A stretch of 64,000 bases of DNA from Actinopolymorpha singaporensis (GCF_900104745.1 NZ_LT629732.1:1116001-1180000); one strand, 5' to 3'. Positions 28,401 through 36,294 are shown, counted from the stretch's first letter. The notes: generated from the letters alone by a model not told the origin. Numbers and translations are program-made.

Positions 28401-29003
28401 GATGGCGAGCACCCGGGACGCGAACTCCACGGCGTCGTGCATCCAGCCCAGCGCGACCGCGGCGTCCGCGGCGTCCGACAGCAGCGACAGGTAGGCCACC
28501 GCGAGCCGCTCCCGGTGCTCGCTCGCCCACACCGAGTCGACGTCGTACGCGCGGAAATCGTCGACGTAGAGCGCCTCCGCCTCGCGGGTGGCGGTCAGGC
28601 AGTCGGCGTGCCGTCCCTCGCGGTATGCCCGGGCGGCCTCCGCGGCGAGCCCGGTGAACGCGACGGCATCGACCCAGGCGTCCAGCAGCACCAGTCCACC
28701 GGAGCGGCGGCCCACGCAGTCGACGCCGACGGCCTTGCGAATCTGGGACGCCGCGGTGCGCAGGCTCGCCCGGGCCCGGTACTCGTCCACCGAGGGCCAG
28801 AGGGTCTCGGTCAGCGTCATGGCGGGGACCGGCTCACCCGCGTTCAGCGCGAGCAACCGGAGCAGGTCGGTGGTCTTGCCGGTGCGCCACGCACCGCTGG
28901 GGACGATGGAGCCGTCGGGCCGCCGGACTCGCAGGGGCCCGAGCAGGCGCACCTCGATCCGATCGACGCCGAGGTCTCCGCTTTCCAGCAGGCCTGTCCC
29001 CAT
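25470..29003 (-). CDS. SARP-type (BTAD) regulator with degenerate ATPase and TPR-like region
   Basis: Large AfsR-like regulator of 1177 residues. Residues about 15-100 form the OmpR-like winged helix (VRLLGPLRVRRPDGSIVPSG; LTETLWPSVDEYRARASLRT). Residues 100-255 are the bacterial transcriptional activation domain. An ATPase-like domain begins near 265 (CPFVGRTAELRWLGDIVRS). Its P-loop reads GGEPGVGRSAL, with Arg in place of the catalytic Lys, and the Walker B region VVLLRESED is also poor, so hydrolysis is doubtful. The rest is alpha-helical, TPR-like. The ATG at 29003 has a GGGGGTGG upstream. No biosynthetic cluster is adjacent; its targets are unknown. Confidence 0.87.
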   Translation of the reverse strand: MGTGLLESGDLGVDRIEVRLLGPLRVRRPDGSIVPSGAWRTGKTTDLLRLLALNAGEPVPAMTLTETLWPSVDEYRARASLRTAASQIRKAVGVDCVGRRSGGLVLLDAWVDAVAFTGLAAEAARAYREGRHADCLTATREAEALYVDDFRAYDVDSVWASEHRERLAVAYLSLLSDAADAAVALGWMHDAVEFASRVLAIDSWSERAYRALMYGYGGLGQTARALRAFERCRAVLAEELGADPSPQTRAVHLHLLSADPVTHTECPFVGRTAELRWLGDIVRSTVTNGLPSIVHLGGEPGVGRSALVAEVCRALDVRLVRADGDGPNAGRADLVDRIVASLDRRPEDGEAPERLAAAMSGSAPAVVLLRESEDAPPAYRNSLCRAVLRATGPVVVVLVAGTARDTCELLYVHRDGTEADRVHRLDLPPLDAAEISELAEGLLAGAPAEALVAELLKVSGGLPGRAMATLNTWSRLGRIVSTPDGLALMPARELGVPTLPDVEDPVGRTGDGYDDGGSAWGSVPKPAPQSAPQSILARAFDQLDAESLEVLQYAALLERPLSPELLVPLLRPDGQAADPGTPAGSAVGSAYPAGGRAADAAERRRVQARLDRLIDLGLLVRDARGAAAFRDPLRRSAVRYWLRPTVRQRLHGRIAAQAPIPTGERVHHWLRAGEPQLAYLAAVDAANEAAAEGLLEQTRDFLLRARALGPSDSDALDRADLDERIADTEARIGRREEARETYASALRIARAHDLPVEGRIVRKLRSLDDPPGREAGPAGGGGLIAPGGPDGVGRSVQHLPAPPPAGGNGEFGIEPGSPPTAEAERVLRAALEEADRAGDADVGTHARLLLARLVAFPRRRLHQGRHLAREALALATRPDLRAQALLIANLPDVVLGSPTVVERPLAEAAELAAGEGIHPSLLGRINLMRCLAAHDAGSPAFETMWAEYLAAYPRPEDDPSFGWARVRIHTERGDLEAAQIADRVDLPAASGPLLTQLHASARADLLIALGRLDDAARVTQSLLDQATEDGCILMVPEAAARLVVLRSPADLRAAHQYFDLLDWAIGSEGDLARESCWRLLARAAIRTADGRPAAAAGASALAAHVAESAGLVLLAGRAQLDRARHLAAAGSWVDARLAAAAAGRAFRSAGLDHLARAAESATASAPRTNAVGERPVG

Positions 29004-29300
29004 GCCACCCCCATGGCGCAGACGATGCAGTTCTTGTCCGAAACGGCTTTGCCCGATGAGTGTCGGTCTCTTTCAGCTTGATGATGCTATTCGCCGGGGC
29101 TCCCATACGCAGATTCGCGCGAGCCACCCAGTCTGGTTGCCCGATGGCCCCAACCGGCCACGTCCCCAAACCAAGCGGCAGGCATCGGGAACAACGAGCC
29201 GACGCCGGGAACGTCACGGGGCGGAACGCTCCGGTCGCACGAACGGCCGGGATCGGGCGTACGACCGTGGCGGATCCGAGGTCGGGCGCGACCCTGCGCG
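29004..29300. other. Gene-free spacer upstream of the SARP-type gene
   Basis: The spacer holds no credible gene on either strand. It should hold the promoter of the SARP-type gene; a TAGCAT on the minus strand near 29085 is a candidate -10. The stretch around 29070-29100 is richer in A/T than its surroundings. Confidence 0.4.
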
Positions 29301-29354
29301 GGTCACGACAGCGGGGTCACGACAGCGGGGTCAACAGCGGAGTCACGACAGCGG
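29301..29354. repeat. 14-bp tandem repeat running out of the 3' end of the GntR gene
   Basis: Units GGTCACGACAGCGG at 29301-29314 and 29315-29328, a 12-bp version at 29329-29340 and AGTCACGACAGCGG at 29341-29354. The last copy contains the last codons and TGA of the GntR gene, so the gene end has been copied about three times into the downstream spacer. Confidence 0.8.
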
Positions 29355-30068
29355 GCGGTACAGGTCGGCCTGGAAGCGGTAGGCGTCTCCGCGGTAGAGC
29401 GTGGTGCCGCACAGCACCGGCAGGTCGTCGGTGTCGTAGGTGACCTCCGAGCCGACCAGCACGGGCGCGCCGACCGGCAGGTCGAGCAGCCGGGCAGGCT
29501 CCCGTTCGACCGCGTGCGCCTGGACTGTGTAGGAGCTTCGGGCCACCGTCACTCCGCACAGCGTGTGCAGTGCCTCGTACAGCGACCGGTCGGTCAGGTC
29601 CGCGTCGGCCAGCGCGCCGGCCCGGTCAGCGGCGAGGACGGTGGTGTCCAGGCAAACGGGCGCATCGTCCAGTCCGCGCAGCCGGCGGACCTCCAGCACC
29701 TTCGACGCCTCGGCCATCCCGAGCCGCTGGGCCTCCTCCGGCGTGGCCGGACGCGACGTGGTACTCAGCACCCGCGACGTCGGGCGAAGGCCGCGCGCCC
29801 TCGCCATCTCGGTGAAGCTCTGCAGCACGCTCGGCGGTTCCCCGACCATCCGCCGGGCGACGAACCAGCCGCGCTGCGCGGAGCGTTCGAGCTGACCCTC
29901 GCCGGCGAGGCGGGCAAGGGCCTGGCGCAACGTCATCCGGCTGACGCCGACCTGGGCGGCGAGGTCGCGTTCGCCGGGCAGCCGGGTCCCTTCGGGGTAG
30001 ACGCCGCGTCGCAACGCGTCGGCCAGCTTGGCGTACGCCAGTGCCGCCGCGCTCTCGTTCGTACTCAT
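29343..30068 (-). CDS. GntR-family (HutC-type) regulator of the amino-sugar operon
   Basis: Repressor of 241 residues. The N-terminal winged helix is clear (YAKLADALRRGVYPEGTRLP; LAAQVGVSRMTLRQALARLA). The C-terminal UTRA effector domain is typical of the HutC/DasR branch (RVLSTTSRPATPEEAQRLGM; LYRGDAYRFQADLYR). The ATG at 30068 is 11 bp after the kinase stop codon, so it is the last gene of the nagB-like/GH4/kinase operon. UTRA repressors of such operons sense phosphorylated amino sugars; the likely operator is before the nagB-like gene near 33460. Confidence 0.9.
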   Translation of the reverse strand: MSTNESAAALAYAKLADALRRGVYPEGTRLPGERDLAAQVGVSRMTLRQALARLAGEGQLERSAQRGWFVARRMVGEPPSVLQSFTEMARARGLRPTSRVLSTTSRPATPEEAQRLGMAEASKVLEVRRLRGLDDAPVCLDTTVLAADRAGALADADLTDRSLYEALHTLCGVTVARSSYTVQAHAVEREPARLLDLPVGAPVLVGSEVTYDTDDLPVLCGTTLYRGDAYRFQADLYRPLS

Positions 30069-30079
30069 CGCCGAGTCGC

Positions 30080-31171
30080 TCAGGTGGCCAGGAACGCCGG
30101 GGGCGGCGCGGTGGTCCGGAGCCGCTCGTACACCGCCGGTCCGAGATCGACGCCGGCGTCGGCCAGTGCGTCGAGCACCGCTCCGGACACCGGGGGCACA
30201 GTGGCAAGACGCGGCCGGGCGGCCGGGAAGACCCGCGACAACGCGTCCAGCAGCGCGGCGGTCACCGGCGAACCCGGCGCACACAGCACCGGTCCGGCGA
30301 GCACGACCGGTACGCCGGCGCCGCCGTCCGCGCCGTTCCCACCGCTCCCACCGTCCACGGGCACCGCGTCGACGGCGAAACCGACCCGCCGGGCGGTGAC
30401 CCGGGCGTAGTCGGCCAGGTGCCGACCCTGGTCGCGGACCAGCGTCGCGGCGACCTCGTCCCCGTCGCCCGCCGCCGCGACCACCTCCCGCGCGGCGGCG
30501 GCCTGCCGAGCCCAGCCGTGGCCGGTCTCCCGCCCGGTGAACGAGTGCAGCAGGGCCTCGACATCGGTGGCGCCGAAGAACGCCAGCAGCCGCGCCGTCA
30601 GCGTCGTCGCCGGCCCGAGGTCGAGCTCGGCCCGGTAGACCGCGCGCAACGCACTTCCCACCAGACCGGAGGCACCGTGCGCGTCCTGGATCCAGAAGCT
30701 CATGCTCCACTCCGTACCCGTCGGACCGCGTCCGGCGACCGCCGAGCCGGTACCAGCGATCACGGCGACGCCGGCCCCGTAGTCACGGCGTCCAGCCTCA
30801 CCGGCAGCCGGCTCGGCGCCGGCTGGTCCCCCACACCGAATGGCCGCGAACCCGTCGTTGAGCACCGACGGTGCGTGCAGGCCGGGCAGCCGCCGGGCCA
30901 GCGCGTCCATCCAGTACGCGTGGTCCTCCGGCCAGTCCACCCCGGCCAGCCGGAACGCCGACGCACGCACGTCGGCCTCCCGCGCACCGGCCGCTGTCAA
31001 TGCTTCCTTGACAGCGGCGACGACCGCGTCCACGGCGGCCGACGACGACTCCGCGCCGTAGATGTCGCCGTTGCCGGACCGGCCGTACCCGACGACACGA
31101 CCGTCCTCGTCGCACAGCAGGGCGACCGTCTTGCTGTTCCCGGCGTCCACGCCGAGGTGCAGTGGCTCCAT
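30080..31171 (-). CDS. BadF/BadG-type sugar kinase, N-acetylglucosamine kinase-like
   Basis: ASKHA-fold kinase of 363 residues that would phosphorylate an amino sugar, probably N-acetylglucosamine or glucosamine. The first phosphate motif LGVDAGNSKTVALL is at residues 6-19 and the second at AVIAGTGSAVAGRG. The middle LNDGFAAIRCG supplies the catalytic Asp region. The ATG at 31171 is directly next to the GH4 stop codon (zero spacing) and the GntR gene follows after 11 bp, so these are co-transcribed. The product would feed the nagB-like deaminase of the same operon. Confidence 0.87.
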   Translation of the reverse strand: MEPLHLGVDAGNSKTVALLCDEDGRVVGYGRSGNGDIYGAESSSAAVDAVVAAVKEALTAAGAREADVRASAFRLAGVDWPEDHAYWMDALARRLPGLHAPSVLNDGFAAIRCGGPAGAEPAAGEAGRRDYGAGVAVIAGTGSAVAGRGPTGTEWSMSFWIQDAHGASGLVGSALRAVYRAELDLGPATTLTARLLAFFGATDVEALLHSFTGRETGHGWARQAAAAREVVAAAGDGDEVAATLVRDQGRHLADYARVTARRVGFAVDAVPVDGGSGGNGADGGAGVPVVLAGPVLCAPGSPVTAALLDALSRVFPAARPRLATVPPVSGAVLDALADAGVDLGPAVYERLRTTAPPPAFLAT

Positions 31172-32473
31172 CTACGGCAGCAGCCGCTCGGGCAGGTGGG
31201 CGGCGTGGGCGTACGCCATTTCGGTGTACAACTCCTCGGCCACCGGCAGGGAGGGCACCAGCGGGTGGGCGGCCAGCGCGCGGACCCCGTCGTTCCGGTC
31301 ACCTTCCCAGCCCGCCTTGGCGGCCAGCACCTGGTGTTCGGCCAGCGCCTGGACCAGCCCTCGGACCGCGTGCGGAAGCGGTTGCTGCGGAAGCGCCCGG
31401 AAACCGTTCGCGTCGACGTGGGTCGGCACCTCCACCACGACGTCCTCGTCGAACCCGGGCAGGACGCCGCCGGTGTTGGGCAGGTTGACCGGGAGCACCT
31501 CGCCGGTGTCGTTGTAGAAGGCGTTCATGGCGTCGATGGCGAGCTCGAGCTCGTGGATGCCGCCGCGCGAGCGCGCCGGGTCGAGCTCGGGCGCATCCGA
31601 CGTCGCCTGCTCGGTGTAGTGCCGCCAGTACCCCGGCACCTCGGCCAGGATGTCCTCCGCACGGGTGGTCGGCTTGCCCTGCAGCTGACGCAGCACCTCG
31701 TCGCGGAAGTAGTAGTTGAGGAAGTAGTAGGACGGCACCGACTCCATCGTGACCGCGAGCTGCAGCAGCCGCTTGGTGTCCGCGCCCACACTCGGGTCGT
31801 CGCGGCGCGCCTCGTAGGAGTCGCGCAGCAGCGGGATCAGGTCCTTGCCCTCGTAGGTGTGCTCGGTGCTCCAGCAGTTGTGGTTGATCCCCACCATGGT
31901 CGTCCTCACCAGGTCGGGGTCCAGGCCCGCCGCCTCGGCGACGCCGCGCGGGAAGATGATCGGGCCCTCGCACAGTGACACGATCGGGATGTCGGTGTAG
32001 CTCGTCATCGCCTGGGCGACGATGTTGACCGGGTTGGTGTAGTTGAAGATGCGGGCGTTCGGCGCGACGGCGGCGAGGTCGTCGGCGACGGCCTTCATCA
32101 CCGTGATCGACCGCAGCGCCATGAAGAAGCCGCCGGGCCCCTGCGTCTCCTGGCCGATCACGCCGTGCTTGAGCGGAATCCGCTCGTCGAGGGCGCGGGC
32201 CTCGAAGCCGCCGGGGCGGAAGCTGGAGAGTACGGCGTCGCAGTCGCGCAGGCCCTCGCGCCGGTCGGTGGTGGCGGTGATGGTGAGGTCGAGGCCGGCG
32301 TTGCGTGCCATCCGCTCGGCCAGCTGCTTGATCAGCGCCAGCCGGTCGGCGTCCAGGTCGACGAGGACGACCTCCGACCCGTCGAACTCCGCGCCGTGGT
32401 GTACGAACGACGCCATCGTCCCGGCGGCACGTGTCGAGCCGCCACCGAGGTAGGCGAGTTTGATCCGGGCCAT
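31172..32473 (-). CDS. GH4 family NAD-dependent glycosidase (6-phospho-beta-glucosidase-like)
   Basis: Glycosidase of 433 residues using the unusual NAD+/Mn2+ oxidation-elimination mechanism of GH4. The N-terminal LAYLGGGSTR binds NAD. NYTNPVNIVAQAM and the metal ligands Cys in IVSLCEGP and His in VGINHNCWS are the family signatures. An ATG at 32473 with CGGAGGA upstream sets the start. It lies between the nagB-like and kinase genes, so its substrate is probably a disaccharide or glycoside containing an amino sugar. Specificity within GH4 (alpha or beta, phosphorylated or not) cannot be told by eye. Confidence 0.9.
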   Translation of the reverse strand: MARIKLAYLGGGSTRAAGTMASFVHHGAEFDGSEVVLVDLDADRLALIKQLAERMARNAGLDLTITATTDRREGLRDCDAVLSSFRPGGFEARALDERIPLKHGVIGQETQGPGGFFMALRSITVMKAVADDLAAVAPNARIFNYTNPVNIVAQAMTSYTDIPIVSLCEGPIIFPRGVAEAAGLDPDLVRTTMVGINHNCWSTEHTYEGKDLIPLLRDSYEARRDDPSVGADTKRLLQLAVTMESVPSYYFLNYYFRDEVLRQLQGKPTTRAEDILAEVPGYWRHYTEQATSDAPELDPARSRGGIHELELAIDAMNAFYNDTGEVLPVNLPNTGGVLPGFDEDVVVEVPTHVDANGFRALPQQPLPHAVRGLVQALAEHQVLAAKAGWEGDRNDGVRALAAHPLVPSLPVAEELYTEMAYAHAAHLPERLLP

Positions 32474-32529
32474 CAGTGGTCCTCCGAGTTTCGTACTGTC
32501 TGGGACTTCTCGTGAGCCGCGAGGGGGCG

Positions 32530-33399
32530 TCAACCCGACGTTGCGGGATCGTCGTGGTGCCATTCCTCGCGACCGATCAGCGGGTGCGCGGGATCACCGC
32601 GGCCGAGCCCGACGGCGGCCGCCAGGTCGACGTACAGACCGGGGTCGTCACACTCGCTGACGATCGTGGCCGGCCACGCCGGGTCGTAGCGGTCGGCCGC
32701 GGCCACCCGGGCGGCGGCACGCGCCTTGTCCGCGCCGTGCACGATCATGACCGCCCGGCGGGCCTGCGTACGAATGGTGGCCACCCCGACGCCGACGCCG
32801 TGGGTCGGCACCCGGTCCAGCGTCCGCAGGTGTGGGAACGTCACCAGGTTGTCCCGGCGGGTGCTCTGCGCGAGCGGCACGATCCGGGTCACCGCCTCGG
32901 CGGGAGTTCCGGGCGGATTGAACGCCACGTGCCCGTCGGAGGCGCCGGAGGCCAGGATGAACAGGTCGATGCCGCCGGCCGCCGCGAGTTGCCGGTCGTA
33001 CGCGGCGGGGTCGGCAGGGTCGGGCACCCACAGGTGATCCTCGCGTACGCCCCGGCCCGGGCCCGCGGCGGCGGAGAGCGCCCCCGCGATCACGTCCCGG
33101 CCGAAGCCGCGACAACTGTGCGCAAGGTCGTCGGGGACGCTCCTGAACGAGCCGCGTGTGGGCCCGGCCTCGACGTACTCGTCCATCATCACGATCACCA
33201 GGCGGGACAGGTCCAGCCGCCGGATGCACACCTGGTCGGCGAGCGCGGCGTACGTCGTCATCGCGCTGCGCCCGCCCGGGCAGCCTAGGAGATAGCGCCG
33301 GCCTCTGGAGTTCGCCGCCTCGATGCCATCGGCGATCTCGGCCGCGAGCGACCTGCCGAGTGCGTCGGCGTCGGTGAAGAGCGTCGGCCGGATCCGCAC
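32530..33399 (-). CDS. Glucosamine-6-phosphate deaminase/isomerase-like protein
   Basis: Predicted sugar-phosphate isomerase-deaminase of the NagB fold, 289 residues. Family elements are LLGCPGGRSAMTTYAAL (sugar-phosphate site), VIVMMDEYVEAG with the catalytic Asp, and FILASGASDGHVAFNPPGT with the Asp-Gly-His of the active site. The wording GCPGGRS differs from the usual GLATGSTP, so it is a divergent member and may act on another amino-sugar phosphate. The GTG at 33399 has GAGAGGGTGG upstream. It is the first gene of the four-gene operon that ends with GntR. Confidence 0.85.
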   Translation of the reverse strand: MRIRPTLFTDADALGRSLAAEIADGIEAANSRGRRYLLGCPGGRSAMTTYAALADQVCIRRLDLSRLVIVMMDEYVEAGPTRGSFRSVPDDLAHSCRGFGRDVIAGALSAAAGPGRGVREDHLWVPDPADPAAYDRQLAAAGGIDLFILASGASDGHVAFNPPGTPAEAVTRIVPLAQSTRRDNLVTFPHLRTLDRVPTHGVGVGVATIRTQARRAVMIVHGADKARAAARVAAADRYDPAWPATIVSECDDPGLYVDLAAAVGLGRGDPAHPLIGREEWHHDDPATSG

Positions 33400-33451
33400 G
33401 ACACACCACCCTCTCGGCTTCCCGTACCGCCACGTCTTGTCACCGCCGTTC

Positions 33452-33479
33452 GGACCCTAATTGGTCCAACTGGTCTATT
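33452..33479. promoter_or_regulatory. Candidate GntR operator before the nagB-like operon
   Basis: GGACC-CTAATT-GGTCC (33452-33467) is an inverted repeat. The overlapping TTGGTCCAA (33461-33469) and a following ACTGGTCTA carry the TGGTC half-site known from HutC/DasR-type repressors. The cluster is 53-80 bp upstream of the GTG at 33399 and close to the start of the divergent acyltransferase gene. Confidence 0.5.
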
Positions 33480-33492
33480 CAAGCCGGAAGGA

Positions 33493-34923
33493 GTGGAAAG
33501 GATCACTTTGGTCTCAGCCGTTGTTCAGGTTCCTTTTGGTGTCCGCTCAGCCGTGGTCGGTTGGGTGGCGGCGATGCCTTCCCCAGCGCCGCCTCCCGCC
33601 CGGACCGCCGACATCTCGACGAAGGACGCGCGCTCCGCGACCGGCGCGGCTACCCCACCGCTCGATCCAGCTCCAACATCGGCTCGACCGTCGGCCCAGG
33701 CTCGACCGTCGGCCCAGGCTCGACCGCTCGACGTCCGCAGCGCGGGGGTGGACGGGCTGCGCGCGGTCGCGGCCGGCGCGGTCATCGCCTGTCATTTGCG
33801 CCCGGACCTGCTGCCCGGCGGCTCGGTCGGCGTGGACGTCTTCTTCGCCATCAGCGGGTTCGTCATCACCACGCTGTTGGTCGACGAGTTCGAACGGACC
33901 GGCCGGATCCGGCTGCGGCGCTTCTACACCCGGCGGTTCCTGCGACTGGTGCCGGCGCTGATGGTGCTGTGCGGACTGGTCGCGTTGCTCGCGCTGGCGA
34001 CCCCGCTGCGGGCGTTCGAAGGACAGTGGCTGGCCGCGCTGCTGGCCGCGACCTACGTCGCCAACATCGTCCGGGCCGGCCAGTCGGGCTCGTACGACAA
34101 CACCATGGGATCCTTGCCACACACCTGGTCGCTGGCCGTCGAGGAGCAGTTCTACCTGGCCTGGCCGATCGCGCTCAGGGCGCTGCTGGGCAGGCTGACG
34201 TCCCGGGCCGTACTCGCCGTCGTCGGCGCCCTCTGCCTTGCGCCGACGGTCCTCCGGCTGCTGATCTGGGACGACGACGCCGCGCACCGCATCTACAACG
34301 GCTTCGACACCCGCGCCGACCAGCTCCTGGTCGGCTGCCTGCTCGCCCTGGTGCTGTGGCACCTGCGCGACGACGAGGCGGCGCTCGCCCGGATCCGCAC
34401 CTGGGCCGGCCGGCTGGCCTGGGTCGCCGCGGCCGTGCTCGGCCTGGTCGCCTGGCGGCTGCGGATCACCGGCTGGGTCGACGGGTGGACCCCGGCGTGG
34501 TACACCTTCGGATTCCTCGCCGTCGCACTGCTCACCGCCACGGTGCTCGCGGTCCTGGTGCTGGACCGGCGTCACCCGTTGAACCTGCTACTGGCGCTGC
34601 CGCCGCTGGCCTGGGTGGGGCAGCGGCTCAGCTACGGCCTCTACCTGTGGCACTACCCGATCCTCGCCTACTCCGGGACGCTGCACCTGGTGCCGCAGGT
34701 CGAGGCGATGCTGGTCGTCGCCGGGGCGTTCGTGATGGCCGGCCTGTCGTACCTGGTGGTCGAGCGTCCCCTGCTGCGCCGCAAGCAGAGGTACACGTCG
34801 GCTCGGAGTCCGTACTGCGCTGTCGAGGGCGACGTCGGGTGCGAACCGCCGGGACGGCGACCGGCGCGATCCGGTGATTACCGGCAAGCGGAACTCCGGC
34901 GGAGACTGGATTCGTGCGGCTGA
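33493..34923 (+). CDS. OafA/AcrIII-type membrane acyltransferase
   Basis: Acyltransferase family 3 protein of 476 residues that would transfer an acyl group to a cell-surface glycan or other acceptor. The family His lies in VDGLRAVAAGAVIACH near residue 99, followed by GGSVGVDVFFAISGFVITTL, RRFLRLVPAL and TWSLAVEEQFYLAWP. About ten membrane helices follow, then a 60-residue hydrophilic tail. The start is uncertain: the GTG at 33493 has its purine-rich site too close, and the first 80 residues are low complexity with an 18-bp duplication. A later start such as 33574 is possible. The YccF gene overlaps its end. Confidence 0.85.
   Translation: MERITLVSAVVQVPFGVRSAVVGWVAAMPSPAPPPARTADISTKDARSATGAATPPLDPAPTSARPSAQARPSAQARPLDVRSAGVDGLRAVAAGAVIACHLRPDLLPGGSVGVDVFFAISGFVITTLLVDEFERTGRIRLRRFYTRRFLRLVPALMVLCGLVALLALATPLRAFEGQWLAALLAATYVANIVRAGQSGSYDNTMGSLPHTWSLAVEEQFYLAWPIALRALLGRLTSRAVLAVVGALCLAPTVLRLLIWDDDAAHRIYNGFDTRADQLLVGCLLALVLWHLRDDEAALARIRTWAGRLAWVAAAVLGLVAWRLRITGWVDGWTPAWYTFGFLAVALLTATVLAVLVLDRRHPLNLLLALPPLAWVGQRLSYGLYLWHYPILAYSGTLHLVPQVEAMLVVAGAFVMAGLSYLVVERPLLRRKQRYTSARSPYCAVEGDVGCEPPGRRPARSGDYRQAELRRRLDSCG
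33681..33726. repeat. 18-bp tandem duplication in the acyltransferase N-terminal region
   Basis: GGCTCGACCGTCGGCCCA occurs twice in tandem (33681-33698, 33699-33716) with a 10-bp partial third copy. It lengthens the low-complexity Ala/Pro/Arg/Ser stretch before the first membrane helix in frame. Confidence 0.85.
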
Positions 34924-35312
34924 TCCTGAACGTCATCTGGCTGATCTTCGGCGGACTGGTGCTGGCACTCGGATACGCGGTGGTCGGAGTGGTTCTGTGC
35001 GTCCTGATCATCACCATTCCGTTCGGGGTCGCGGCGTTCCGGATGGCGAACTTCACCCTCTGGCCGTTCGGCCGCACGCTGGTGGACAAGCCGGGTGCCG
35101 GAGCCGGATCGCTGATCGGCAACGTGCTCTGGCTGATCCTCGCCGGCTGGTGGCTGGCCCTCGCCCACATCGTCACCGGTGTCACGCAGTGCCTCACGAT
35201 CATCGGGATTCCGCTCGGGCTGGCCAACTTCAAGCTGGTGCCGGTCTCGCTGTTCCCGATGGGCAAGCAGATCGTGGACGTCGACGACCCGATGGCGTTC
35301 ACCCAGCGCTGA
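34914..35312 (+). CDS. YccF domain membrane protein
   Basis: Small integral membrane protein of 132 residues made of two YccF units: WLIFGGLVLALGYAVVGVVL with IPFGVAAFRMANFTLWPFGR, and WLILAGWWLALAHIVTGVTQ with IPLGLANFKLVPVSLFPMGK. The internal duplication is typical of the family. The GTG at 34914 has GGAG upstream and overlaps the acyltransferase stop by 10 bp. Function unknown. Confidence 0.88.
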   Translation: MRLILNVIWLIFGGLVLALGYAVVGVVLCVLIITIPFGVAAFRMANFTLWPFGRTLVDKPGAGAGSLIGNVLWLILAGWWLALAHIVTGVTQCLTIIGIPLGLANFKLVPVSLFPMGKQIVDVDDPMAFTQR

Positions 35313-35463
35313 GGCCGGGCCGGCCGAGGCCGGACCGGGCGGATCGAGGCCGGACCGGGGCAGATGGGCAGACTGAGATCGGTCCGGATAATGGATACGC
35401 GCCGTCGTACCCGGCTGGTAGCTTCCGACACCACACCTCAGGCAATCCGACCCCGGAGCTCTT

Positions 35464-35844
35464 TTGAAAACCCGCATCCGCACGTTCTCCATCGACTGCG
35501 CCGACCCGTACACGCTCGCGCAGTTCTGGAGCAAGCTCCTCGACGCCCCGCTCGGCGAGGAGGACTTCCCCGGTGACCCCGAGGTCCTGGTGCAGCTGCC
35601 CGAGGGGCCGCCGCTGCTGTTCATCCAGGTGCCCGAGCCGAAGACCGTGAAGAACCGCCTGCACATGTGCCTCGAGCCGGGGACCGCCCGCGACGTCGAG
35701 GTCGAACGCGTGCTCGAGCTCGGCGGCACGATCGTCGACGACCGGCGCAACGCCGACGGCACCGGCTGGGTGGTCTTCGCCGACCCTGAGGGCAACGAGT
35801 TCTGCGTCCTGCGCAGCGAGGCCGAGCGCGCCGCGACCTCCTGA
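35464..35844 (+). CDS. VOC-family (glyoxalase-like) protein
   Basis: Single vicinal-oxygen-chelate protein of 126 residues: two beta-alpha-beta-beta-beta modules with FSIDCADPYTLAQFWSKLLD at the start and the closing GWVVFADPEGNEFCVLRSE typical of glyoxalase-like proteins in actinobacteria. The start is read as the TTG at 35464, since family N-termini begin right before this sequence. Possible roles are resistance or small-molecule metabolism; the substrate is unknown. The 151 bp before it contain no gene. Confidence 0.82.
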   Translation: MKTRIRTFSIDCADPYTLAQFWSKLLDAPLGEEDFPGDPEVLVQLPEGPPLLFIQVPEPKTVKNRLHMCLEPGTARDVEVERVLELGGTIVDDRRNADGTGWVVFADPEGNEFCVLRSEAERAATS

Positions 35845-35903
35845 TCGGGCCCAGCGCATTTGCCCGACCCCCGAAAACTCCCGCGGACGACGACAACGGG
35901 ACG

Positions 35904-36294
35904 GTGACGCGGATGCGACCCGCATCCGGTGAGGTGCTCCACTTCTCCGAGAACCCCACGATCGAACGGTTCGTGCCGCAGGCCGTGGCGACCAGGCCCG
36001 ACGAGCAGCCGTACGTCTGGGCCGTCGACGCCGAACTGGCGCCGGCGTACTGGTTCCCGCGGGACTGTCCCCGGGCGATGGCATGGGCCGGTGCCGGTAC
36101 GACACTCGCGGACCGGGAGCAGATCCTCGGCCCGGGTGGCGGGGTCCGGGTGCACGCGGTCGAGTACGCCTGGCTGGAACGCATCCGCACCGTCCGGTTG
36201 TACGCTCTGGGACACGGTGATCTCCAGCACCCTGGAGTTCAGCGGCATCCGGCTGCGTAACGCCATCCCCCGTACCACGCCAACCCGGACCTGA
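35904..36294 (+). pseudogene. DUF6886-like gene with internal deletion and frameshift
   Basis: The first frame encodes the family N-terminus: VLHFSENPTIERFVPQAVAT, YVWAVDAELAPAYWFPRDCP, VEYAWLERIRTVRLYA. It then runs into nonsense and stops at 36260. In the next frame, from about 36209, the sequence reads LWDTVISSTLEFSGIRLRNA, the expected C-terminal end of such proteins, which stops at 36294. About 40-60 residues that should separate the two parts are missing. This is best explained by one out-of-frame deletion near 36205. The joined part is short and conserved, so the decay looks recent. Confidence 0.65.

Noticed and set aside
26010-29081. 1023-codon + strand frame opposite the SARP-type regulator
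   Set aside because: Shadow rich in Arg/Gly/Pro without domains, while the minus frame has a clear winged helix and activation domain.
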